From the NCBI GenBank assembly GCA_963807305.1, contig CAWEBN010000001.1:66339-130338 (forward strand): 64,000 nt of DNA. The letters run 5' to 3'. Shown one piece after another: positions 24,582-33,289 of this stretch (positions within the stretch are counted from its first letter, which is position 1; each line of letters begins with the position of its first letter). The DNA is from JAOPZW01 sp963807305 (GTDB lineage Bacteria; Actinomycetota; Thermoleophilia; Solirubrobacterales; Solirubrobacteraceae). The notes below the pieces were generated by a model. That model saw nothing but the letters and a program-made list of their open reading frames with translations. It had not been told where the DNA came from and made no database searches. A program made the position numbers and the translations under genes.

Positions 24582-26951
24582 GTGGAGCGCCTCCTGAACA
24601 TCCCACCCGCACCGATCGCGACGGTGCGCGCGCTCGAGCGCCGGCTCGGCGTGAGCTTCGCGCTCGCGCAGGTCCTCGTGCGCCGCGGGCTGGGGGAGGA
24701 GGAGGCCGCGCGCACGTGGCTGGCCGCGCAGGAGCGCCACGATCCGTCGGCCTTCGCCGGCATCGACGCCGCCGTCGATCTGGTCCTCTCGCACGTGCGC
24801 GGCGCCACGCGCGTGACGGTGCACGGCGACTACGACGTCGACGGCGTCTGCTCGACCGCCATCCTCGTGCGCGCGCTGCGCAGCCTGGGCGCGGACGTGG
24901 ACTGGTACCTGCCCAGCCGGACCGAGGACGGCTACGGGCTCAGCGCGGCGACGGTGACGCGGCTCGCCGAGCGCGGCACGCGCCTGCTGCTCACCGCCGA
25001 CTGCGCCATCACGGCGATCGACGAGGTCGCGCAGGCGCGCGCTCTGGGTCTCGACGTCGTCGTCACCGACCATCACAGCCCGCGCGCCGACGGCTCGCTG
25101 CCCGAGGCGCCGATCGTCCATCCGGCCGTCTGCGGCTACCCGTGCCCCGATCTGTGCGCGGCCGGTGTCGCCTACAAGTTCGCCGCCGCTCTGCTGTCGG
25201 GCGCGGGGCGCGATCCGGCCGGAGCCGACGAGGACCTCGATCTCGTCGCCCTGGCCACGGTGGCCGACTGCGTCCCGCTGCGCGACGAGAACCGGCGCCT
25301 GGTGCGCGAGGGCCTGCACGCGCTGGCCACGTCGACCAAGCCGGGGATCCGGGCGCTCCTGCGCGTGGCCAAGGTCGACCCGGGCGCGCTCGACGCGCGC
25401 GCGATCGGCTTTCGCCTGGCCCCGCGCATCAACGCTGCCGGGCGCCTGTACCGCGCCGACGCGGGGCTCGAGCTGGTCCTCACCGACGATGGCGAGCGCG
25501 CCGCGGCGATCGCCGACGAGCTCGACCACGCCAACGCCGAGCGCCGCCTCACCGAGACGCGGATCGTCTTCGAGGCCGAGGCCCTGGTGCGCGAGCTGGG
25601 CGAGCAGCCGGCATACGTCCTGGCCGGCGAGGGCTGGCACCCCGGGGTCATCGGGATCGTGGCCTCGCGGATCGCCGAGCGCCACCACCGCCCGTGCGTG
25701 ATGCTCGCCATGGACGGCGACGAGGGGACCGGCTCGGGGCGCTCGATCCCGGCCTTCGACCTGCTGGGCGGGCTCGACGCCGCCGCCGAGCACCTGCTGC
25801 GCCACGGCGGGCACCGCGCGGCGGCGGGCTGCACGATCGCGCGCGCGCAGGTCGACGCCTTCCGGGCCGCCTTCGTCGCGCACGCGGCGGCGGTCCTGGC
25901 GCCGGAGGACCTCGTTCCCACGGAGCGCGTCGATGCCGTGGTGGCGGGCGACGAGCTCGGGCTGGCGCTGGCCGAGGAGCTCGAGCGGCTGGCGCCCTTC
26001 GGGATCGCCAACCCGTCGGTGTCGCTGCTCGTGCCGGCCGCACGGCTGGTCGACGCGCGCCCGATGGGCCAGGAGGGCCGCCACGTGCGCTTCACGGTCG
26101 AGGCCGGCGGCCACCGCGCCCGGGCGGTCGCCTTCGGGATGAGCCGGCTGCCCGACGGCGACGTGCACGACGCGACCTTCACGCTCGAGCTCAACGAGTG
26201 GAACGGGGCGGTCGAGCCGCGGCTGGTCCTGCGCCACGCCCAGGCACCGGCGCCCGCGGCAATCGCGCTCGTGGGCGAGGCCGAGGATCCCGTGGACGCC
26301 GCGCTGGCCGAGCTGGTGGCGGCGCTGCCCGTGGCGGGGGCGACGTCGCGGGCCGCGGGCGTCCCGCGCGACCGGCGCGGGGGAGGCGTGGCCGGCACGC
26401 TGGCCGCGCTCGTGGCCTCGGGCGAGCCGGTGCTCGTGGCGTGTGCCGATGCCCGTCGGCGCCGCGCGCACCTCGAGGGCCGCCTCGGAGGCTTCGCGGT
26501 TGCCGCCTGGTACGCGCTCGAGCGCGATCCGGCGCTCATCGGGTGCTACGCGCACGTGCTCGCGCTCGACCCGCCCGCGTCCGACGCCCAGGCCGCGCTG
26601 GTCGACGAGCGCTTCACGCTGGCCTGGGGCGACGCGGAGGCCGGGTACGCGCTGCGGGCCCACGAAGCCGCATACGACGTGCGCCCGGCCGCCGCCTCGG
26701 TGTACCGCGCCCTGCGCGACGGCGCGCTCCGCGACGCGGTCGCCGCCGCGCCCTCGCCTGCGGCCGCGGGTCGCGCCCTGCGCGTGCTCGACGAGCTCGC
26801 GCTCGTCCGCGTCGACGGGGCAGCGGTGGCGCTGGCGCCCGCCCGTCGCACCGAGCTCGACGGCTCGGCGGCCTTTCGCGCGTACACGACGCGCTTGGCC
26901 GAGGGCCGGGCGCGCCTGGGCGCGCCGCGCCGCGCCGCCCGCGCGGCGTAG
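24582..26951 (+). CDS. recJ: Single-stranded-DNA exonuclease RecJ with long C-terminal extension
   Basis: 789 residues, starting with GTG. VTVHGDYDVDGVCSTAI, LLTADCAITA and VVVTDHHSPR are the DHH metal-binding motifs; FRLAPRINAAGR and GTGSGRSIPAFDLLGGLD plus HGGHRAAAGC form the DHHA1 part; NEWNGAVEPRLVLRHAQ ends the OB-type domain. A typical RecJ stops near 570 residues. Here about 200 extra residues follow, with an Ala-rich middle and a stretch that looks like a winged-helix module (ALRVLDELALVRVDG). RecJ degrades single-stranded DNA 5'-3' in repair and recombination. Confidence 0.9.
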   Translation: MERLLNIPPAPIATVRALERRLGVSFALAQVLVRRGLGEEEAARTWLAAQERHDPSAFAGIDAAVDLVLSHVRGATRVTVHGDYDVDGVCSTAILVRALRSLGADVDWYLPSRTEDGYGLSAATVTRLAERGTRLLLTADCAITAIDEVAQARALGLDVVVTDHHSPRADGSLPEAPIVHPAVCGYPCPDLCAAGVAYKFAAALLSGAGRDPAGADEDLDLVALATVADCVPLRDENRRLVREGLHALATSTKPGIRALLRVAKVDPGALDARAIGFRLAPRINAAGRLYRADAGLELVLTDDGERAAAIADELDHANAERRLTETRIVFEAEALVRELGEQPAYVLAGEGWHPGVIGIVASRIAERHHRPCVMLAMDGDEGTGSGRSIPAFDLLGGLDAAAEHLLRHGGHRAAAGCTIARAQVDAFRAAFVAHAAAVLAPEDLVPTERVDAVVAGDELGLALAEELERLAPFGIANPSVSLLVPAARLVDARPMGQEGRHVRFTVEAGGHRARAVAFGMSRLPDGDVHDATFTLELNEWNGAVEPRLVLRHAQAPAPAAIALVGEAEDPVDAALAELVAALPVAGATSRAAGVPRDRRGGGVAGTLAALVASGEPVLVACADARRRRAHLEGRLGGFAVAAWYALERDPALIGCYAHVLALDPPASDAQAALVDERFTLAWGDAEAGYALRAHEAAYDVRPAAASVYRALRDGALRDAVAAAPSPAAAGRALRVLDELALVRVDGAAVALAPARRTELDGSAAFRAYTTRLAEGRARLGAPRRAARAA

Positions 26952-26981
26952 AAACCGGCCGAAGGGCGGTCGCACCCGCTG

Positions 26982-27003
26982 ACCCAGGGGGTACCCTCTG
27001 GGT
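26982..27003 (+). promoter_or_regulatory. -10-like TACCCT box inside a 22-bp palindrome directly before relA
   Basis: ACCCAGGGGGT followed by ACCCTCTGGGT is an inverted repeat with one mismatch and it ends at the base before the ATG. TACCCT (26992-26997) is followed by exactly 6 nt and then ATG, the TANNNT-N6-start spacing of leaderless actinobacterial genes. No ribosome-binding site is present. Confidence 0.45.
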
Positions 27004-29364
27004 ATGGCCACCGAGCCGCGGACCGACCCGCCCGAGGCCGCCGCCGAGGCGGTATTGCGCAACGGCGCCCACGCGCCGGCCGAGCGCGTCCCGGTCGACC
27101 GCGTCGCGCACCCCGAGGCACACGCCCCGGTCCTTCGCGCCGAGCTCACCGACACCGAGCGCCGGCTGCTCGGCGACCTGTTCGCGATCGTCGAGGAGCA
27201 CGCCGACGACGCGGCCGTCGAGATCGACCGCCAGCGCGTCGAGGACGCCTTCCTCTTCTCCTGCGAGCACCACGCCGATCAGCGGCGCAAGTCCGGCGAG
27301 GACTTCATCGTGCACCCGGTCGGCGTGGCGAAGATCTGCGCGGGCATGCGCCTCGACACCGAGACGCTGTGCGCGGCGCTGCTGCACGACACCGTCGAGG
27401 ACACGAGCGCATCGCTCGACGAGGTCCGCGACCGCTTCGGCGACGAGGTCGCGACGCTCGTCGACGGCGTCACCAAGCTCACCGGCATCACCTTCACGAG
27501 CCGCGACGAGGCGCAGGCCGAGAACTACCGCAAGATGATGGTCGCGATGGCCACGGACATCCGGGTCATCCTCATCAAGCTCGCCGATCGCCTGCACAAC
27601 ATGCGCACGATCGGGGCGCTGACCAAGCAGAAGCAGATCGACAAGGCCAAGGAGACCCTGGAGATCTACGCGCCGATCGCGCATCGGCTCGGGATCCACG
27701 CGATCAAGTGGGAGCTCGAGGACCTCGCCTTCGCCGCGCTGCACCCGCGCAAGTACCAGGAGATCAAGGGCCTGGTCAACCAGCAGCGCGAGGAGCGCGA
27801 GGACTACGTCCAGACCAGCGGCACCGAGCTCACGCGCGAGCTCGATGCGCTCGGCATCCATGCCGAGATCGCCGGGCGGGCGAAGCACTTCTATTCGATC
27901 TACTCGAAGATGACCAAGAAGGACCGCGAGTTCAACGAGATCTACGACCTCACGGCCATGCGGGTCATCGTCGACTCGGTGAAGGACTGCTACGGCGCGG
28001 TCGGCGTCATCCACTCGCTGTGGAAGCCGCTACCCGGCCGCTTCAAGGACTTCATCGCGATGCCGAAGTTCAACATGTACCAGTCGCTGCACACGACGGT
28101 GATCGGGCCCGAGGGACTGCCGCTCGAGATCCAGATCCGCACGCGCGAGATGCATGACATGGCCGAGTTCGGCGTCGCCGCGCACTGGATCTACAAGGAG
28201 GGCTCGCGGGGCAAGCCCGCGCCGCAGGGTGAGCAGAAGCTCAAGTGGCTGCGCTCGATGCTCGACTGGCAGCAGGAGCTCCAGGACCCCAAGGAGTTCA
28301 TGGAGAACCTGAAGGTCGACCTCTTCGACGAGGAGGTCTTCGTCTTCACGCCCAAGGGTGAGGTCAAGTCGCTGGCCGCCGGCGCCACGCCGCTGGACTT
28401 CGCCTACGAGATCCACACCGAGCTCGGCCACCGGTGCGTCGGCGCGAAGGTCAACGGCAAGATCGTCCCGCTCAACTACTCGCTGAAGTCCGGCGACATC
28501 GTCGAGGTGCTGACGAGCAACCGCGAGCGCGGCCCCTCCCGCGACTGGCTCGCCGTGGTCAAGACCACCCGCGCGCGCAACAAGATCAAGCAGTGGTTCA
28601 AGCAGGAGTCGCGCGAGGACACCGAGCACACCGGTCGCGCGCTGCTGCAGGAGCACCTCAACAAGGCCGGCCTGCCGGCCCAGAAGATCACCGGCTCGCC
28701 GCTGCTCGCGGACGTCATCCGCGAGATGGGCTTCCGCAAGGCCGACGACTTCTACATCGCGCTCGGCGGGGCGAAGATCTCGCCGAAGGTCATCGTCAAC
28801 AAGGTCCTGCAGCGCCTCAAGCAGGGCGAGGCCGCCGAGGAGGAGGCGACCACCGCCGAGTCCCTGGTCTCCACCCGCCGCCAGCGCCGCCAGCCGACCG
28901 GCTCGAGCGCCTCGTACGGCATCCGCGTCGAGGGCGTCGACGACGTGATGCTGCGCATGGCCAAGTGCTGCCGGCCCGTGCCCGGCGACCCGGTCGTGGG
29001 CTACGTCTCGCTCGGGCGGGGCATCACCATCCATCGCGACGACTGCCCGAACACGGCCGCCCTGCGCAAGGACCCCGAGCGCTTCGTGCGCGTCCACTGG
29101 GAGGGCGACCACGAGACCGCGTTCAAGGTCGAGCTGCAGGTCGACGCCTGGGACCGCCACCGCCTGCTCGAGGACCTCTCGCGGACCTTCGCCGAGGCGG
29201 GGATCAACATCGTCGAGGCGCGCTGCATCGTCTCGACGCCGATGGTCCAGAACCGCTTCGTCGTCGAGGTGGCCGACACCCAGGCGCTCAAGCAGACGAT
29301 CACGCGCCTGCGCAACATCGACTCGGTGTTCGACGCGTACCGCGTGACGCCGGGCGCGGGCTGA
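27004..29364 (+). CDS. relA: Bifunctional (p)ppGpp synthetase/hydrolase Rel
   Basis: 786 residues. The hydrolase domain keeps HPVGVAKIC and LLHDTVEDT (HD motif). The synthetase domain shows EFNEIYDLTAMRVIV, RFKDFIAMPK and YQSLHTTV. The RFKD (RxKD) loop is the form found in bifunctional rather than synthetase-only enzymes. A TGS domain (EVFVFTPKGEVKSLAAGATP) and a C-terminal ACT domain (VEARCIVSTPMVQNRFVVEV) follow. It makes and removes the stringent-response alarmone. It appears to have its own leaderless promoter 52 bp after recJ. Confidence 0.95.
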   Translation: MATEPRTDPPEAAAEAVLRNGAHAPAERVPVDRVAHPEAHAPVLRAELTDTERRLLGDLFAIVEEHADDAAVEIDRQRVEDAFLFSCEHHADQRRKSGEDFIVHPVGVAKICAGMRLDTETLCAALLHDTVEDTSASLDEVRDRFGDEVATLVDGVTKLTGITFTSRDEAQAENYRKMMVAMATDIRVILIKLADRLHNMRTIGALTKQKQIDKAKETLEIYAPIAHRLGIHAIKWELEDLAFAALHPRKYQEIKGLVNQQREEREDYVQTSGTELTRELDALGIHAEIAGRAKHFYSIYSKMTKKDREFNEIYDLTAMRVIVDSVKDCYGAVGVIHSLWKPLPGRFKDFIAMPKFNMYQSLHTTVIGPEGLPLEIQIRTREMHDMAEFGVAAHWIYKEGSRGKPAPQGEQKLKWLRSMLDWQQELQDPKEFMENLKVDLFDEEVFVFTPKGEVKSLAAGATPLDFAYEIHTELGHRCVGAKVNGKIVPLNYSLKSGDIVEVLTSNRERGPSRDWLAVVKTTRARNKIKQWFKQESREDTEHTGRALLQEHLNKAGLPAQKITGSPLLADVIREMGFRKADDFYIALGGAKISPKVIVNKVLQRLKQGEAAEEEATTAESLVSTRRQRRQPTGSSASYGIRVEGVDDVMLRMAKCCRPVPGDPVVGYVSLGRGITIHRDDCPNTAALRKDPERFVRVHWEGDHETAFKVELQVDAWDRHRLLEDLSRTFAEAGINIVEARCIVSTPMVQNRFVVEVADTQALKQTITRLRNIDSVFDAYRVTPGAG

Positions 29365-29404
29365 TCGGGCCCCGGGCCTCTTGTACCGCGAGCGGCCGAG
29401 CGGG

Positions 29405-29560
29405 CTAGCGGATGATGCGGTGCCCGTGGCGGGCGCCGACGTCGGGGCGCTTGTGGCCCCCGCCGTCACGGGCGTCTGAGAACGCCGTCGGCGTGACGGC
29501 GACGGCGACGGCGATCGCGGCTGCGGTGAATCCGGCGAGGATGCGTCGTGCGGAAGTCAT
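29405..29560 (-). CDS. Small secreted peptide precursor (51 aa)
   Basis: ATG with AAGGA 9 nt upstream. Residues 1-28 look like a signal peptide (TSARRILAGFTAAAIAVAVA, then VTPTAFSDA as a cleavage site). The predicted mature part, about 22 residues, is highly charged and rich in Gly, His and Arg (RDGGGHKRPD, RHGHRIIR). It lies alone in the 496-bp space between relA and the asparaginase gene. The rest of that space holds no convincing gene, only an unanchored open stretch with an extracellular-domain-like ending near 29665-29760. Function of the peptide is unknown. Confidence 0.5.
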   Translation of the reverse strand: MTSARRILAGFTAAAIAVAVAVTPTAFSDARDGGGHKRPDVGARHGHRIIR

Positions 29561-29860
29561 GGTCTTGAGTCCTTGTTCGGTTCAGGAAAGCGTGGATGTA
29601 GCGGCCGGCGCCGCCGTCCAGGGGCAGGTGGACGGCGACGCCGGTGGGGCCCGCTATCCGACGATGCGCAAGGCCGTCGTGGCCTTGGCGCTGGGCCCGC
29701 CCGCGATGGCGCGGGCCGTGATCGTCAGGCGGCGACTGAGAACGCCGTCAGGAGGAGGAGGGGAGAAGGCATCGCGGAAGGTTGTCAGCGCTCGGACACC
29801 GCGTCGTCGGCCGGCCGGCGGGTTCGCGCTCGCTCGCGCGGACGACCTCGGCGTCGTCCG

Positions 29861-30790
29861 CTAGGAGGACGCCGCCACCGAAAGGCGGCCGACGACCTCG
29901 TCGCGCGAGTTGCGCACCTCCGGCGCCGCCAGCGCCGGAAGACGGCCCGCGCCGACCGGCAGCCCGAGCAGCTCGCCGGCCGCCCACACGGCCGCGGGGT
30001 CGAGCGCGCGCAGGGCTCCGTCGGCGACCTTGACCGCCACTGCGCGGCCGTCCTCGCAGCCGATGGCGATGACGCCCTCGGCGCCGATCTTGGCGATCAC
30101 GGGCGTCGCGGCCATGAGCTCGGTGTCGATCGCGCCCGGGTAGGCGATGAGGCTGGGATGCGCGCGCATGGCGGCGGCGATGCGGGTCCCCGGCGCACCG
30201 AGATCGCCGCCCGCCAGCCGCCCGAACGCGCGCGCCAGCGTCGCCAGGGGCGCGTGGAAGGTCAGCATCCCGCAGCCGTCGATCGCGTGCGGCGGGGCCT
30301 CGACGCCCAGCGCGCCGGCCACGGCGTCGGCCATCGCGCGCTGGAGCGGATGTGCGGCGTCGAGGTAGCCCTCGACCGGCCAGCCCTCGACCACGCAGAG
30401 GGCGAGGCCGAGCGCGTGCTTGCCCGAGCAGTTGTGGTGGATGCGCCGCGGTGGTCCCGGCAGGGCGGCGGCCGCCACCGGGTCGCGCGGCGCGACGACG
30501 CCGCAGGCCAGGTGCCCGACGCCCAGGCCCGCCGCGGCGAGGATCTCGGACACCCGGGCGACGTGCTCGGGCGACCCGCCGTGCGACGCGCAGGCCAGCG
30601 CGAGGTGGCGGTCGTCGAGCCCGAGGCGCTCGAGCACGCCTGCGCTCACGGCGGGCAGTGCCTGCAACGGCTTGGCCGCCGAGCGCAGGAAGACCTGCTC
30701 GTCGTGCTCGCCGTCGGCCAGCCGCCACACGAAGCGGTGCTCGCTCTCGACGCGCCCGCCGCGTTCGACGACGATCCGGCCGCGGCTCAA
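29861..30790 (-). CDS. Asparaginase II family protein
   Basis: 309 residues from a TTG start that overlaps the stop of the upstream kinase gene (TTGA). RIHHNCSGKHALGLALC, SAAKPLQALPAV, LACASHGGSPEHV and AIDGCGMLTFHAPLATLARA match the Rhizobium-type asparaginase family (PF06089-like). It hydrolyses asparagine to aspartate and ammonia; the family is cytoplasmic and thermolabile in Rhizobium. The TTG start is chosen because the homologous region begins directly there (IVVERGGRVESEHRF). Confidence 0.85.
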   Translation of the reverse strand: MSRGRIVVERGGRVESEHRFVWRLADGEHDEQVFLRSAAKPLQALPAVSAGVLERLGLDDRHLALACASHGGSPEHVARVSEILAAAGLGVGHLACGVVAPRDPVAAAALPGPPRRIHHNCSGKHALGLALCVVEGWPVEGYLDAAHPLQRAMADAVAGALGVEAPPHAIDGCGMLTFHAPLATLARAFGRLAGGDLGAPGTRIAAAMRAHPSLIAYPGAIDTELMAATPVIAKIGAEGVIAIGCEDGRAVAVKVADGALRALDPAAVWAAGELLGLPVGAGRLPALAAPEVRNSRDEVVGRLSVAASS

Positions 30791-31770
30791 GCGACGACCG
30801 AGAGCGCCCCGGGCCAGACGCCGAAGACGGCCTCGGCCGTGTCGCCGATGTAGTCGCCGTCGACCTGGAGCGCCACGGCGCGCCCGTCGGCCGACACGAT
30901 CCGTACCTCGTCGGAGGTGGCGAAGGCGCTGATGCGCTTGTGGTCGGCGAGGCGCAGGCGATCGGAGAGCAGGCGCGCGCTCACGGTGGGGATGTCGATG
31001 GGCGCCGCGCGCCCGAGCACCACGCCGCCGTAACGGCCGTCGTCGAGCGCGAGGCCCTCGGCCAGATGCACCGGGCGACGGCCGAAGTAGGTGTAGGGGT
31101 CGCCGTTCTGCACGGCTGCGGTGACGCCGCGCAGGACCTCGTCGCCCACGTGCGCCTCCAGGCGCGGCGGACGCACGACGTACTCCTTGGTGAAGGTCGC
31201 GACCGCGGCATAGGCGAAGTACCACTGCTTCAGGCGCGCCTTCAGGGCCGGATGGGCGTCCACGCGGCGCACGACCGAGGCGTCGAGGCCGAAGCCCGCC
31301 GAGAAGGTGAACCCGCGGCCGTTGACGTGGGCCAGGTCGACCCGGCGCGGCGTCCAGTCGTCGGCGAGCCGCAGCAGGTGCTCGGTGGCGTCGACGATGT
31401 CGCCCGGGACGCCGAGCATCTTGCAGTACACGTTGGTGGCTCCGCCGGGCAGCGGGGTCAACGGGGTGGGGGAGTGCACCAGGCCGTTGGCGGCCTCGTT
31501 GACCGTGCCGTCCCCGCCGAAGGCGACCACGACGTCGTAGCCCTCCTGCGCGGCCTCTCGGCACAGGACGGTCGCGTGGTCGCGTCCCTCCGTGTCCATC
31601 GCGTCGACCTCGTAGCGGCCCTGCAGGGCGTAGACGACGAGGTTCTTCAGCCGATCGGAAACCGTCGTCGCGTACGGGTTGACGATGACGAGCATCCGCT
31701 TGCGCTCGACGGGCTGCTCCAGGGCGGCGAAGGAGTCGGCCAGACGCTCGAGGGATTCGATGGGCGGCAC
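30787..31770 (-). CDS. Diacylglycerol kinase-like lipid kinase
   Basis: 327 residues from GTG. MLVIVNPYATTV and the nucleotide loop VVAFGGDGTVNEAANGL define the DAGK catalytic domain; PLPGGATNVYCKMLG and the C-terminal AFATSDEVRIVSADGRAV with VDGDYIGDT complete the LCB5/DgkB fold. It phosphorylates a lipid such as diacylglycerol using ATP. It is translationally coupled to the downstream asparaginase gene by 4-bp overlap. Confidence 0.88.
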   Translation of the reverse strand: MPPIESLERLADSFAALEQPVERKRMLVIVNPYATTVSDRLKNLVVYALQGRYEVDAMDTEGRDHATVLCREAAQEGYDVVVAFGGDGTVNEAANGLVHSPTPLTPLPGGATNVYCKMLGVPGDIVDATEHLLRLADDWTPRRVDLAHVNGRGFTFSAGFGLDASVVRRVDAHPALKARLKQWYFAYAAVATFTKEYVVRPPRLEAHVGDEVLRGVTAAVQNGDPYTYFGRRPVHLAEGLALDDGRYGGVVLGRAAPIDIPTVSARLLSDRLRLADHKRISAFATSDEVRIVSADGRAVALQVDGDYIGDTAEAVFGVWPGALSVVA

Positions 31771-31812
31771 CGGCGTTTTCTACACCTTTCGCGGGGCGGT
31801 GTTTCATGAGCC

Positions 31813-32958
31813 TCAGCGCGCGACGACGACGGCATGCCCTTTGGCCTGCGGGTGGAGCGCGCGGACGAGCCGCTCGGCCTCGTCGACCAGCTCAGTGCGC
31901 GTCGCGCGGGCGAGGCGCTCGAGCGGGCGCAGGGTGAGCGTCGCCTCGCGGCGTTTGGCCTCGATCGACCAGGTCCCGGCGACGAGCCCGTCGATCAGGT
32001 AGCTGGGGCGGATCTGCAGGTTGCGCCGCTCGTAGACGGCGTCGCGGTGCTCGTCGGGCAGGATGCGCGCCCGGCGCTTGGCGGCGTAGGCCAGCAGGAG
32101 GCTGTCGAAGGCGGCCAGCAGGCGCGGCGGCGCCGGCGTCTCGGGGTCGGGCCGCGGCGCGTCGGGCAGGTCGTAGAGCGCGCGGCCGCCCTCGTCCTCG
32201 AAGCGCTCGAGCTCGCCCCCGAGGCGCTCGCAGGCCGCGCGCACCGGCGGCGTGCGCCAGCCGATCCAGCCCGCCACGTCGTCGGGGCCCGCCGGCCCGA
32301 ACGCCCGCAGATGGCGGCGCACGACCTCGTCGAGCGCCTTGTCGCCCTTCAGCGCGCCGCGCGGGCGCGGGGCCGCGCGCAGGGCGCTGGGCGCCTTCGT
32401 GCCCCAGGCGCCGTCGGCCGGCACCCGCACGAAGGCCGACCAGCGCTGGAACGGGCGCCACTTGAGCTCGCGCTGGCGCTCGAGCTCGCCGGCCGAGAGC
32501 GCCTTGGGATGCTCGGTGACCCACTCCTCGGCGAACGCGCCGATCTCCTCGGCGCTGCGCGGCGTGCGGCTCGCGTAGGTCCGCAGCCCGGTCAGCAGCT
32601 GCTCGACCGCGGCGCCGGGCTCGTCGTCGGTGCGCCGCCAGTGGTGGCCGGCCGCCTCGGCGGCAACCGCTGCGTAGGCCGGGTGCTCGCGAGCGGACAC
32701 GAGGTGCAGGGTCGCCCGCAGCAGCGTTCCGGCGACGAGCTCTCCATCCGCAAGCGCCGCGTAGAGGGCGTCGGGCTGGAAGCCCTCCACCCGTGACCAC
32801 AGCGCCGCCGGCGGCGCCGGCCAGTACTGCGCCTGCAGGGCGCCGACGGCCTCCACGGCCTCCGCCGGCGGCAGGTCGAGGCGCTCCAGCAATCCCTGGC
32901 GCGCGAGCACCGCGCGGTTGAGCGCCGTGGTCGTCATGCGCTGGGCCGCATCGCTCAC
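31813..32958 (-). CDS. AlkZ/YcaQ-like winged-helix DNA glycosylase family protein
   Basis: 381 residues from GTG. The family is built from tandem winged helices and has a catalytic Q-x-Q: here Gln42-Ala-Gln44 in GALQAQYWPAP. Further landmarks are TLLRATLHLVSAREHPAY, FGPAGPDDVAGWIGW and LLAAFDSLLLAYAAKRRARI. Relatives unhook DNA interstrand crosslinks (YcaQ) or protect the producer against alkylating antibiotics (AlkZ). No biosynthetic cluster is visible nearby, so a general repair role is likely. It starts 43 bp upstream of the kinase gene's far end and may be separately transcribed. Confidence 0.75.
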   Translation of the reverse strand: MSDAAQRMTTTALNRAVLARQGLLERLDLPPAEAVEAVGALQAQYWPAPPAALWSRVEGFQPDALYAALADGELVAGTLLRATLHLVSAREHPAYAAVAAEAAGHHWRRTDDEPGAAVEQLLTGLRTYASRTPRSAEEIGAFAEEWVTEHPKALSAGELERQRELKWRPFQRWSAFVRVPADGAWGTKAPSALRAAPRPRGALKGDKALDEVVRRHLRAFGPAGPDDVAGWIGWRTPPVRAACERLGGELERFEDEGGRALYDLPDAPRPDPETPAPPRLLAAFDSLLLAYAAKRRARILPDEHRDAVYERRNLQIRPSYLIDGLVAGTWSIEAKRREATLTLRPLERLARATRTELVDEAERLVRALHPQAKGHAVVVAR

Positions 32959-33173
32959 GCACGCACCCTATGACGAGGGTCGGGTTACCCGCACCCCGGG
33001 CACACCGGCGAGCCGCATTGGCGCGTCGGCGTCCGACCGGCATCCTGATCGCACCCCTCCAAACGCGACAGCGACGCGCCCTCCTCCACGCGACAGCGCC
33101 ATCAGCCTGCCGCCGCGTCATTGCCCAGGCAGCGCCATTCCTCCCCGCTGCTGCCTGAACCAGGCATCGCGGA

Positions 33174-33209
33174 GCGCCGCCGGCCTCCTTCCCGCAAGGC
33201 CGGCGGCGC
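33174..33209 (-). terminator. Strong hairpin downstream of corA
   Basis: A 13-bp perfect stem, GCGCCGCCGGCCT and AGGCCGGCGGCGC, with a 10-nt loop. It lies 80 bp beyond the corA stop. No long T-run follows, as is common in GC-rich genomes. The rest of the 330-bp space between corA and the AlkZ-like gene shows nothing else that I can support. Confidence 0.55.
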
Positions 33210-33289
33210 GCCGAGGGTCCTCCGCCGCGACGTGCCGCGGCGCGAGGGGTGTCGTGCGCGCCTGCCGGGGGTGGCGCGCTGAACGCTGC

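Noticed and set aside
29665..29862. Open - strand stretch ending TITARAIAGGPSAKATTALRI, like the end of an extracellular domain
   Set aside because: No start codon and no support further upstream; too short to call even as a fragment.
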